A stretch of 60,875 nt of DNA from an uncultured Erwinia sp. (GTDB lineage Bacteria; Pseudomonadota; Gammaproteobacteria; Enterobacterales; Enterobacteriaceae): NCBI GenBank assembly GCA_946221915.1, contig CAMIKG010000021.1:1-60875 (forward strand). Reading direction: 5' to 3'. The position numbers were made by a program, and so were the translations under genes. The notes beneath the pieces are model-generated. The model was not told the origin of the DNA. It did not search any database and worked only from the letters and a program-made list of their open reading frames with translations. Positions within the stretch are counted from its first letter, which is position 1; every line of letters begins with the position of its first letter. Shown here one piece after another: positions 9,022 through 18,325 of this stretch.

Positions 9022-12000
9022 TCAGATGCCCACCAGATACAGCGAGGGTGAGTTATCTGCTGCTGCAGGGGACGCTGCGCAGTGAAGAAACAGAAACCAG
9101 GCCTGGGAGATATTTTCCGTGGCGCGCTTCGGATGTTGTTCGATAAAGCGTTCACAAAGCAGTGCAAACACCATTTCCACATCACTCATCACCAGACGGG
9201 TGACCAGCAGGTCGCTGTAATAGAGCTGACGGAAAAATTCCGCATAGCGGCGTTTATCGATCTGTGAGAGGTCATATTCCTGCAGAAACGCGCTGCTGTC
9301 CGCCGCCTGATAGAAATCCCGCTCCTCCTGCGTCCAGCTGACGCTCTCGCTGGCGATTACCGTCTGCATCCGCTGCTGCAGGCGCGCGAGAAATGCGGGG
9401 CCAGAAAACTCCGCCAGCGCCCAGGGGCTGGAAAGCCGCAGCTTTGCCCAGGCGACAAAGAGTTGCACGGTATGTGGATGCCCGTTGATGCCCGCCATAC
9501 GCGCTGGCGCCTGAGGTCCCGACGTGACTAATAACAGATCTTCCTGCTGTTCCGCACTGAGCCGTTGTGCGGGCGCCAGTCCCTGGGTCTGATTGGTTAA
9601 TGGCAGGCCAGTCCCGGCGCTGAGCAGTAGCCGCACCGGCCACTGTTCACGCTGAGGCAGATATTCCAGCTCCTGTGAGGTGGCCTTCGGGCGCACCAGC
9701 CTAATATTTTTGGCGCGCCGCGGCATGCTCCAGTAGCTGAGCATCGACTGGCAAAGCTCTCGCCACTGTTGTGCACGCTGCTGCATTTCCGCGGACTGCC
9801 ATAAGATATCCGGCAGAGCCAGCAACCGATCCAGCACCCGTACCTCGTGCGGCAGCGAGGTGGCCAGCACATGCAGCTGGTTGAGTGTCTGCTGCCAGCC
9901 GGGTTGCGCCCGGGCGAATCCACTGTCATCGGCAATCCACTGCCAGGGTTGCAGGAAAAGATCGGCAGTGATGTGGAGCTGCAGATGGTAATAGCTTAAG
10001 AAATAGTTTTCCGCGAAGTGCTGGCGATGCAAATGCAGCGCGGCCTCGGCGGCCGGGAAACTGTTGTCCGGCTGGGCGTTGATCAATTGCAGGGCCACGC
10101 TAGCCTGCATACTGTAATGCCGGGTCTGGTGCAGCCAGCGTCGCAACTCTTCGCTCAGTGTGGCGAGATCGTGCTGTTCGTTAAGCAGGGTGAGCATCGT
10201 TTGCAGCAGCAATTGCTGCTGCGCCAGTTTTTTCAGCGTGTTATCGCACGCCTCACGCCGGTAAAAATCTGTTTCACGCCAGTCAAAGCGCTGCCAGAGC
10301 AGTTCATCCATCGTCAGCAGCGGATTGGGGACTTTCGCGCGTTGTTTAACTTCGCTGAAAAAATTTCGCCCGGCTGCGCGCAGGTGGAGATTGATAGCGT
10401 GCCACTCATCCAGTGCTTCAGGGTTGCCAGCGTAACGAAAGGGAAGTGAGGCGCTGAGGCCGCAGGCGGTGGTGATTGCTGTCAGCCGGTTGTGCTGCGC
10501 CGTCAGCAGTTGACGGATCACTGACTGTCGCTCATCAGCCGTCATTAACGACCAGCCAGCAGGCTGCGCGGGGGTGAAGAGCAATTTGCCTGCCGCATCC
10601 AGCAGCCGGTAACGCGGATGAGGCGAATGTGTGTCATCGAAGGTAAACACGATGCCGCCATCGCTGCGTTGCAGAACGTGGTCTGTCGGCGTCATGGTGG
10701 TACGGTTGCCTGGGTTGTCCCCCCATTGCAACCAGGCTTCAGCAGAGAACACGCCCTGGCGGATTAACTGTGCCGCCTGCTCAGCTGATACCAGCTGCCA
10801 GCAGTCGGCTGCGGTAAACACCCAGCGATGTTGCCCGGGGGAGGCAAATGATTGGCTTTCCAGCGTGAAGCCCAGGTCCGGTGCAATCCTGCCATCGGAT
10901 GGCGTAAAGGTGAGGCGATAACGATTCACCGGCAGCACTTCCAGCACCACTGGCAGCGCGCCGTCGGTGCCTGCTGGAGAGAAAAAGTGCTGTTGTACGC
11001 CTGCATATGTCGCTAGCCAGACGTCGGCGAGATAAGGGTGAGGGGATGCCCCGGCGGGCAGTGGCGACGCTTCAGCAAGGGCGCAGTGCAGGTGCCAGAC
11101 CATCGGTACGGAGTCAGCAAAGAATTTTTCTGCGCTGAGCGAGCCCTGCAGCAGCGCCTGGAATTCCTCTTTTAACCCCTCGGAACGTACCAGCGTCGGC
11201 CAGACCTCTGAAGTGGTGGCATCATCCGCCAGTTTGTATAGCGTGTCGCGGCTTTCTGGCGTGCTGACATAAAGCGTGCGGCTGTTGCCTTTCTTCCAGC
11301 CCAGGTAGCAGAGGCGGCTGAAAGGGTCCCAGTTGAAACCAGCAAAGCCATTGACGTTCAGGCTGGTCAGCGCGGTTGCGCCATACAGCGGCGTGGCGTC
11401 GGTTAACTGCAGGGCTAAGGCTGGCAGGATCGTTGTTGCCCCCATCATACGGCGGATGGTCTGCCGGAACGGATTGACCACGCCGTCAGTTTCAGTGTCG
11501 ATGTTATCCCGCGGTTCCCCTTCAGCCACTTCACGATGGGCGATAATGCTGGCCATGCGCTCCGCCTGACCGAAGATGTAGCGGTAGTCCTGCTGCCCGG
11601 ACAGGTCAAAGAAAAACAGGCGCTGCGCCAGCCACTCTGACAGTTGCAGTTTCTGCTGCGTAAAACGCGCGTCGCTATCGGCAGTGGTCAGCTTGTTCAG
11701 CAGTGGGGTCAGCCCCTCCTGCAACAGTGCGTGCAGGATCTCTGCCGGATCGCTCATCGGCGGCGTGCCTGCCCGCAACGGAGTGGCGAGGTTCTGGCTG
11801 ACGGCAGGCAGCAGGCGCCAGCTGTTATTGCTGGTGGCGGTGCGGCCAAAACAGAGCTGAGTGATTTGCTGATCGCCCGCGTTGGGCGCTAACAGGCGAA
11901 ATATCAGCGGCATATACAGCGGTTCCGCCACAGGCAGCAACAGCCCTTGCTGGTCTTCGGCTGTCAGGGCAAAACCGACTATTTTGCTTTCATGGCCGGT

Positions 12001-15000
12001 GGTACTGCTCGCCGGATACCAGACTGCATCCAGTTTTCCCTGCTGCAGCCACTGTGACAAATGGAGTTTGTCGCTGACGGGCAACTGCTGCAGCGCAATA
12101 TGCAGTAGCTCCCGTTGCTGTAGCAGCGCCTGGGTGGCCAGCAGGCGCAACTGCTCGCCTTGTTCAGGGGTCATTGCCGGATAAACCAGATCGTGCAGCT
12201 GTAACGCCAGCAACTGGCTGGCTTCGACGCTGTGGTAAATGCGCTGCTGTATTTCCGCCGCGGTTTGCAGACGGGGGAGAATAAAATCCAGCGCATCCTG
12301 CCCCTCATTGCGTGTGGGTTCTGCGGGTGGGTTACCGGACAGCAAGGCCAGTTGCTGAATCGCGGTCTCGCGCAGTGAGAGCAATCCAGCGTCGTGTTGT
12401 GCAGCCCAGCTGATCGCCAGCAGGTCTTCGGACGTGGCGTTTTCTAAGCGTAACTGCAGCGCAATAATCGCGCCCAGATTAAGCCACTGTACGGCGAGGG
12501 TGCTGAGCGGTGCTTCCGCTATCAGCGCATCAGGCTGGGGCAAATAGTGGGCAAAAGTGAGCAAATGACGCACGGTGGCAACGATGTAGCGCGCTGAGGT
12601 TTGCTGCAGCTGTGGCGTGACATCCTGCAGCCTGGCGATAAATGCGCGCTGAATCTCGCGGATTTGCCGCTCAGCAAAATCGGCGCGTCGCAGGGTGGAC
12701 AACGACAGTTGCGGCGCTGAGAGACTTTGCTGCAAATGGTCAAAGATAAAGCGATACAGCGGCGGGCTGCCGGGGCGGGTAAGTTGCAGCATATCGCTTA
12801 ATAACTGCAACACGGGATAGTGATCCGGGAACGCGGTTTGCGGTAAATGGTGGCGGAACAGGCACAGCTGGTAATCGATGATATGTCCCTGCGGATCAAT
12901 GAGTGCGTTAATCAGGGTGCTGGCATCGTGTTGCTGGTGCGTTGCGGCTGGCGTGGGCGCACCGGGCAAATAACCCTGCCAGCGCTGGTGGAACGGCAGG
13001 GAGATATCGCGTAAAAAACTCTCCAGCAGATGGGTTAAATATTGCTGGTACAAAATGGTGCTGCTCTGCAGCGTGGATTGCCATTGCATCAGGCTTTGCA
13101 GCAGAGGCGCAATGATGGTCGCTTTCAACGGCGGCACAGGCTCTTCCGTGAGGGGGATCGCAGGATAAATCGCGTGCGCCTGACGCGTTGAACGAATCTG
13201 TGATTCGGCAATAAAGTCATTGTTCAGCGGAGTGAACCAGCGGCCGTGATCAATCTGATAAACCATGCAAAAAAACAGTTTCGGGTAACGGGGGCAGCTC
13301 TTTTTCAGAGCGTGGGCGACGTCATCAATAAAGAGTGGGTTAACCTCGCCACCATTGATAATCTCCGTTTTACCGTCGGGCTGCTGGCGTCGCGCGCGCC
13401 AGATTTTACCTAACTCCTGTGCACTGTCGCGCAGCAGCGGGAGCAGATTTTCATAGCGCATTTCCGGAAAAAGATAATCATCGAGAGCCAGCCGCCAGGC
13501 TGACAGCGCCTGTTCATCCTGCCATTGTTCAGCGGGAAATGCGGCTAAGGCTTTTGCGCTGTATTCAATGCGGGCAAAGGATTGGTAGATTTTCAGCAGT
13601 AATTCATCGGTCTGTTGCCAGTGATGAACGTAATCCGCGGGGCCGGGATGGCGGGCATCATCTGTCCCGCCGCCATACTTCGCCAGCTGTTGCAGGAACG
13701 AGTCAATCGTGGGACTAAAAAGCAGATGATTGCGGGGATTTTCTGCGACAGTTTTTTGGCAGAAATTGATATAACGCTCAATAACAGTGGCATAAAAATT
13801 ATTTTGTATTGTCGAACTGACCGAACCAAACAGAGTAAATTTTTCCAGGTTAAAGGCGAGGTTACGCTGTAATTTTTCCTGTATCCTGAGTTTATTTTCC
13901 GGTTTGTTCTGTATTGCAACCAGTAAGGTGCTGATATCTTCCTGCAACAGAAAGTAATGGATCATAAACAGATAGTTTATCTCTATACCCTGAATGGTAC
14001 TCTGCACAAGTGAGGACAGGGTGTTAATCGTGGCGGTAATCAACAGTTGCTGTTCAGGCTGTAATTCTACCGGGGGCGTGATATAGGGTTTTTGCAGCGC
14101 GTCATCATAATATTGATACAGCGCCTGTTGGGTGATTTTAATATCATTTTTATCGGTTTTATAATAATCCTCCAGGATTAAAATCATACCGGAATAAAAA
14201 CGGGGGGGAATAGTCAGTGTGATAAAACTGAACATCGCCATCTGATTATGATCTTCAGGAATGACGACATCGTTTTCTTTTGCTGCCGACATAATGTCTG
14301 CCGGGGTGGGGCTGGTGAGTGCGGTGAAGTGGAGTGTTTTATACAGTTCCGGCGCGGTGTGCCTTAGCTCAAAAATGTTGAGTATGATATTGTCATTTTT
14401 TTTTGGCTCGGTGTGACAACTTGAGTTGCTGGCGTCGGGATAGGGCAGATAATAGTGCTCATACTCAATTAGCTTTCCTGCGGAGGGATTATGCCAGATG
14501 TATTTTAGTTCGCGATTTTTCTGCCCGGAGATGATTTTTTTAATCGCTGTTTTACCAAGATTAATACCCCAGGGCAGCAGGCTGGAGGCAAATATTTCTC
14601 TGCCTTTGCGTAACGACAGATAAGGGAAGGCAATAAATAATGGCGTGATTAAAACGTTTCCCAGCGCATTATGGATATTCTTGCGCAATCCGGCTATCTG
14701 ACCCTCTATTTCATCCATCTGTTTCCTGATATCATTCATTTTCTGTATCAGTGTTGTTCTGTCAATCGGTGGCGTGGTGCGTTTTAGCACTTTATCTATC
14801 TCTTTACGCAATACAGTGAACTCATGTTTTTTTAACCACAGGCTGGCATATTTGTGTTTCAGGGATTTCATCAGCGCCACCACACCATGCCCCGTAAACA
14901 GGTCGGCCGCACACAGGGTCGCCTGGAAGAATTGCATCATAAGAGAAGGGGGAGCGGTGTCTTCATAGTCCACGATATTTTTCGCGAATGCGTAGCAGTT

Positions 15001-18000
15001 ATAGAGCGGTATCATTTCTATAAGTTGCTGAGACTGGCTCTTCATTTCGTGCCCGGTTGGGCTCAGGGCTTTTCCTTTCATGGATAGCAGTAATTTGCGG
15101 CGGTTGTCAGTCATCTCTGCTTTTAGTGCGCTAAGGGGAGAGGTTTGGTTATCTCCAAGGCGAATCTCCTGAAACGTTATCTTTATCTGGCTGGGATGTC
15201 TGACCCCCGCACAGAGTTCTGCTGTGTAATAGCCATAATATTGTTTAAAAAACTCGCCTGTTTCATTCCAGCGGCTCATGAAGTTTATGGCAGGCTTTTT
15301 TGCATCGGGACAGCGATCAAACAGAGATTGTTCGTCAGAAAACAGATAATTCGTGTTCAGGTACTCAGGGTCTAAGCTAAGGATTTCTTCCGTACTATTT
15401 ATCGGCAGCCGCCATACCGGGAAGCGACGAGTTTCCACCCGGCTGATGTCCACATGTCCGGCATAATACACTTTTTCTCCGGTCAGACGGTCGTAAGCGA
15501 TAAAAATTTTCCCGGTTTCATAATAAGGTCGGTTGTTATAGGAGATACGTTCTAAAGCAGCCGGATGGTAACTGAATGCTATCGGCATAAAGATGTTTCT
15601 TAATAATTTGAATCTTTCCACCCTGATTTTTATATTATATATCTCAATACTTTTGCGATGGAGGAATTCAATGTCCTCATCGTGCAGAATCTCGAAGGCA
15701 TCATTCAGAATGCCAAGATAGAGTTCACAATGCTTTTCCACCATTTCATTATAGGCGTGCTCAAACTTTTCATACAGCTCTGCGCGGGTAAGGTGGGGTT
15801 TGAGGGTGAAGGATTTTTTACTCTCATCATAAACACGCAATTTTTCCGGAACTTCATTGGGCGCATATTGATATAGTATCTCCAGGCCATCATTGAAGTT
15901 TCTGATGATATCGCGAAAGTTTTTACATTCCCTTAGGATTCGAATGTTTTTATCAATCATTGCCTGAGTCTTTATTAAGAAAGGATAGTTTTTTAGATTT
16001 ACCGTGTCAGCAAGCTTTATGTCAGGATAAAAAATCTCAATAATATTATCCAGCTGCAGAATTTGCATGACTTCCAGTTCCGTATCCAGTTTGTGATAAT
16101 GATAAATCTGCTTGTTGAGTTCTTTGTAGGTCTCCTCCAGTTCTTCGCGATTTTTGGTGGCGTTATAATTAGCGTAGCTTCTGGCGCGGGCAATAACAGA
16201 AGCATCTTCCCAGCCTGTGCGAAGCGCGATGGCAAGATCATCATGCCTGAGATGCCGATTTTCCGTAAAAATTCTGCCAATAAAATTCCACACACAATAG
16301 TTTTTTTTAGAAATAACATTTTCATTATCCAGACCATTGCTTTCAAGTAATAATAAATCGGGCACAGCCAAAGATAACAGGAAGTTGGTGATTTTATCCA
16401 TGCTTAACCGGCTATACATTCCCATGACTAAATACTCTTTGGCGCAGTATAAGCGTAACTCTTTCAGCACATTTTTTATGATGACGTTTTTTTTGTTTTT
16501 GATTAAGAATGCCCAGAGCGAAAAGATATGCTTTTGAAGGTTAATAATAATCTGGCTGACGTCGACGGGCTGATTATTATTCTCTCTACTCCAGAGCAAT
16601 GACAGGGTATGGCGCAGTTGCTCGTTCATCTCATCACGCGCCGTCGCGTTAAAGGTGTTGACGCCAAGGACGTTGAGGTAGCGGCTGGCGCGCTGAATAC
16701 GCAGGTTGCCATAAGTATCAAATAAGTAACTAAAAAGTTCTGCGGACAACGTTGCGCCACTGTTATTGGAACCCAGCAGGCTCCGGATCTTATTAATCAT
16801 CTCCAGACAGATATTGTTATCACTGCTGCCCTTGTCACTCTCCTGCGGCGCAGTGGTGCTGGCTGGAGATACGCTGTCGCGCAGATAACGTGCACCAGCC
16901 AGTAATGTTGCGCCTGCGGCGGCGGCTGCCAGCGAGAGCGCCGCCGTGCGGCCATGCCACCCTGCGCCGTGCGCCACTACCGCGCCCGCCGCAGCCGCAG
17001 CGGGCATCAACAGCGGCGTGCTCTGGTGAGTGGATGAAGAGGAAACCGGAGTGGCGGCCGCAGCTTGATGCTGCCCTGGCGGCAGCTGGTTCTTGTCGCG
17101 ATGCGGACAGGCAGGGGAATGCTGCTGCAGGATTTGTTGTTCGACATGCTGATACGCCTGATGAAATTCCGCCGTGCTCAGCGTCTCCCGCTGGTGTAAG
17201 ACTTCTTCAGGTAAACAGCGTATCACGGCCCGCTGTAAGGCGGTTGCTGCTGCACTCTGCTGGTAAGGTTTGCCATAGGTGCGTTCGTACCAGTTTGTGC
17301 TTTGCTGTGTTTGTTGATTCAGCAGGTGCTGGCGCTGGTAAACGCGGCTGGTGGCGCAGAGCTGGCTAAGGTTAGTGATGAGCCGCAGACCATAATTAAT
17401 GAGATTTGCCTGCGGAATTTTTTGCGTGAATCCGCTGCACAGGCGCAGCATCACATAACAGCCCAGCAGCAGAGTGACGCCGCTGGTCACGATATGAGTA
17501 ATTCCTGTATCGCGTAACAACTGGCTGACGGGAGCGATGACCTGTTCATCCAGTTGCAGCAGCCATGCTGGCTGACTGAAATCCGCGGCAGCGCAGATGG
17601 TTAAGCCGGTGGTCAGCAGCAGGGAAAGTGAGTTCATCACCGTTTCCGTTAGCGAAATATGCTGTCTGGTCAGCCAGATTAACAGCAACGGCGGCAGACT
17701 GGTGAGCAGCGCCGCCGATGTACCCGTCCCTGCAAGCAGGTGAATAAAATGATTGATCAGCTCCAGCCCGCCGAATATTCCGCTCTGCCAGAGGATATCT
17801 TTACCCTGGCTGCTGCAGAGTAATGCTGCCGCCAGCAATTTACTGAGATCGGCTGGGATCGTGTGCAGCAGGCTGGCTGCCATCGTGGTATGACTGAGGG
17901 TATGCAGCTGTGAGTGCAGGGCATGTTTTATCTGTTGCGCCAGGCTATGCCATGACCACCCGGCGGATTCTGCGGCTAACCAGGGTTGCTGAGAGCGTGC

Positions 18001-18189
18001 GTCAAAATAGCACTCATCCGCGCCATCAGGTTCACAATCATAATAGCGCTCATGATCATACCCGCCAGCGGCTGGTGGCGTGGCAATCACATTGCGGATG
18101 GCGCTGACGGGCAGGAGATCTGTCGTAGTTGTTTGCTGTGGCGTGGTGGCGTGGCAGTGATGGCCTGGGGTAACCGATTCTGTCTTCAT
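9022..18189 (-). CDS. Giant orphan protein of about 3055 residues, unknown function
   Basis: One uninterrupted frame. I choose ATG 18189 because AAGGAAGAG lies 9-10 nt upstream; frames extend to 18375 but run into the emrB terminator. I do not recognise the protein. There is no export signal at the N terminus. Residues 130-260 hold three or so hydrophobic stretches (near 136-174, 184-202 and 231-251), and an Ala-rich one follows near 394-432. Residues about 480-1550 are Lys/Asn/Tyr/Ile-rich and AT-rich in DNA. Near 1055-1105 a segment (IPLYNCYAF…ADLFTGHG) weakly recalls membrane-insertion regions of large bacterial toxins. The C-terminal half is Gln/Leu-rich and helical-looking. I see no HExxH, Rhs/YD repeats, TIR or nuclease motif. 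It has its own transcription unit between two terminators. A large secreted toxin or effector is possible but unproven. Confidence 0.85.
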   Translation of the reverse strand: MKTESVTPGHHCHATTPQQTTTTDLLPVSAIRNVIATPPAAGGYDHERYYDCEPDGADECYFDARSQQPWLAAESAGWSWHSLAQQIKHALHSQLHTLSHTTMAASLLHTIPADLSKLLAAALLCSSQGKDILWQSGIFGGLELINHFIHLLAGTGTSAALLTSLPPLLLIWLTRQHISLTETVMNSLSLLLTTGLTICAAADFSQPAWLLQLDEQVIAPVSQLLRDTGITHIVTSGVTLLLGCYVMLRLCSGFTQKIPQANLINYGLRLITNLSQLCATSRVYQRQHLLNQQTQQSTNWYERTYGKPYQQSAAATALQRAVIRCLPEEVLHQRETLSTAEFHQAYQHVEQQILQQHSPACPHRDKNQLPPGQHQAAAATPVSSSSTHQSTPLLMPAAAAAGAVVAHGAGWHGRTAALSLAAAAAGATLLAGARYLRDSVSPASTTAPQESDKGSSDNNICLEMINKIRSLLGSNNSGATLSAELFSYLFDTYGNLRIQRASRYLNVLGVNTFNATARDEMNEQLRHTLSLLWSRENNNQPVDVSQIIINLQKHIFSLWAFLIKNKKNVIIKNVLKELRLYCAKEYLVMGMYSRLSMDKITNFLLSLAVPDLLLLESNGLDNENVISKKNYCVWNFIGRIFTENRHLRHDDLAIALRTGWEDASVIARARSYANYNATKNREELEETYKELNKQIYHYHKLDTELEVMQILQLDNIIEIFYPDIKLADTVNLKNYPFLIKTQAMIDKNIRILRECKNFRDIIRNFNDGLEILYQYAPNEVPEKLRVYDESKKSFTLKPHLTRAELYEKFEHAYNEMVEKHCELYLGILNDAFEILHDEDIEFLHRKSIEIYNIKIRVERFKLLRNIFMPIAFSYHPAALERISYNNRPYYETGKIFIAYDRLTGEKVYYAGHVDISRVETRRFPVWRLPINSTEEILSLDPEYLNTNYLFSDEQSLFDRCPDAKKPAINFMSRWNETGEFFKQYYGYYTAELCAGVRHPSQIKITFQEIRLGDNQTSPLSALKAEMTDNRRKLLLSMKGKALSPTGHEMKSQSQQLIEMIPLYNCYAFAKNIVDYEDTAPPSLMMQFFQATLCAADLFTGHGVVALMKSLKHKYASLWLKKHEFTVLRKEIDKVLKRTTPPIDRTTLIQKMNDIRKQMDEIEGQIAGLRKNIHNALGNVLITPLFIAFPYLSLRKGREIFASSLLPWGINLGKTAIKKIISGQKNRELKYIWHNPSAGKLIEYEHYYLPYPDASNSSCHTEPKKNDNIILNIFELRHTAPELYKTLHFTALTSPTPADIMSAAKENDVVIPEDHNQMAMFSFITLTIPPRFYSGMILILEDYYKTDKNDIKITQQALYQYYDDALQKPYITPPVELQPEQQLLITATINTLSSLVQSTIQGIEINYLFMIHYFLLQEDISTLLVAIQNKPENKLRIQEKLQRNLAFNLEKFTLFGSVSSTIQNNFYATVIERYINFCQKTVAENPRNHLLFSPTIDSFLQQLAKYGGGTDDARHPGPADYVHHWQQTDELLLKIYQSFARIEYSAKALAAFPAEQWQDEQALSAWRLALDDYLFPEMRYENLLPLLRDSAQELGKIWRARRQQPDGKTEIINGGEVNPLFIDDVAHALKKSCPRYPKLFFCMVYQIDHGRWFTPLNNDFIAESQIRSTRQAHAIYPAIPLTEEPVPPLKATIIAPLLQSLMQWQSTLQSSTILYQQYLTHLLESFLRDISLPFHQRWQGYLPGAPTPAATHQQHDASTLINALIDPQGHIIDYQLCLFRHHLPQTAFPDHYPVLQLLSDMLQLTRPGSPPLYRFIFDHLQQSLSAPQLSLSTLRRADFAERQIREIQRAFIARLQDVTPQLQQTSARYIVATVRHLLTFAHYLPQPDALIAEAPLSTLAVQWLNLGAIIALQLRLENATSEDLLAISWAAQHDAGLLSLRETAIQQLALLSGNPPAEPTRNEGQDALDFILPRLQTAAEIQQRIYHSVEASQLLALQLHDLVYPAMTPEQGEQLRLLATQALLQQRELLHIALQQLPVSDKLHLSQWLQQGKLDAVWYPASSTTGHESKIVGFALTAEDQQGLLLPVAEPLYMPLIFRLLAPNAGDQQITQLCFGRTATSNNSWRLLPAVSQNLATPLRAGTPPMSDPAEILHALLQEGLTPLLNKLTTADSDARFTQQKLQLSEWLAQRLFFFDLSGQQDYRYIFGQAERMASIIAHREVAEGEPRDNIDTETDGVVNPFRQTIRRMMGATTILPALALQLTDATPLYGATALTSLNVNGFAGFNWDPFSRLCYLGWKKGNSRTLYVSTPESRDTLYKLADDATTSEVWPTLVRSEGLKEEFQALLQGSLSAEKFFADSVPMVWHLHCALAEASPLPAGASPHPYLADVWLATYAGVQQHFFSPAGTDGALPVVLEVLPVNRYRLTFTPSDGRIAPDLGFTLESQSFASPGQHRWVFTAADCWQLVSAEQAAQLIRQGVFSAEAWLQWGDNPGNRTTMTPTDHVLQRSDGGIVFTFDDTHSPHPRYRLLDAAGKLLFTPAQPAGWSLMTADERQSVIRQLLTAQHNRLTAITTACGLSASLPFRYAGNPEALDEWHAINLHLRAAGRNFFSEVKQRAKVPNPLLTMDELLWQRFDWRETDFYRREACDNTLKKLAQQQLLLQTMLTLLNEQHDLATLSEELRRWLHQTRHYSMQASVALQLINAQPDNSFPAAEAALHLHRQHFAENYFLSYYHLQLHITADLFLQPWQWIADDSGFARAQPGWQQTLNQLHVLATSLPHEVRVLDRLLALPDILWQSAEMQQRAQQWRELCQSMLSYWSMPRRAKNIRLVRPKATSQELEYLPQREQWPVRLLLSAGTGLPLTNQTQGLAPAQRLSAEQQEDLLLVTSGPQAPARMAGINGHPHTVQLFVAWAKLRLSSPWALAEFSGPAFLARLQQRMQTVIASESVSWTQEERDFYQAADSSAFLQEYDLSQIDKRRYAEFFRQLYYSDLLVTRLVMSDVEMVFALLCERFIEQHPKRATENISQAWFLFLHCAASPAAADNSPSLYLVGI

Positions 18190-18272
18190 GATGATGTTCT
18201 CTTCCTTGATGAATTTCTCCATGATCATCATGAGTGTAGTAATGGCGCGCCGTGTGGCCTGTGATGCAGGCA

Positions 18273-18300
18273 TAAAAAAAAGCGGCAAAATTGCCGCTTC
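18273..18300 (-). terminator. Rho-independent terminator of emrB
   Basis: On the minus strand the stem AAGCGGCAA / TTGCCGCTT is followed by nine T residues, 26 bp past the emrB stop. It isolates the giant gene from emr transcription. Confidence 0.9.
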
Positions 18301-18325
18301 TTCATCAGATTTTGTCAGCCGAACG

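Noticed and set aside
9022..18189. Giant gene as Rhs, MARTX, adhesin or NRPS/PKS
   Set aside because: No YD repeats, no RTX or Big repeats, no signal peptide, no carrier, condensation or adenylation motifs seen.
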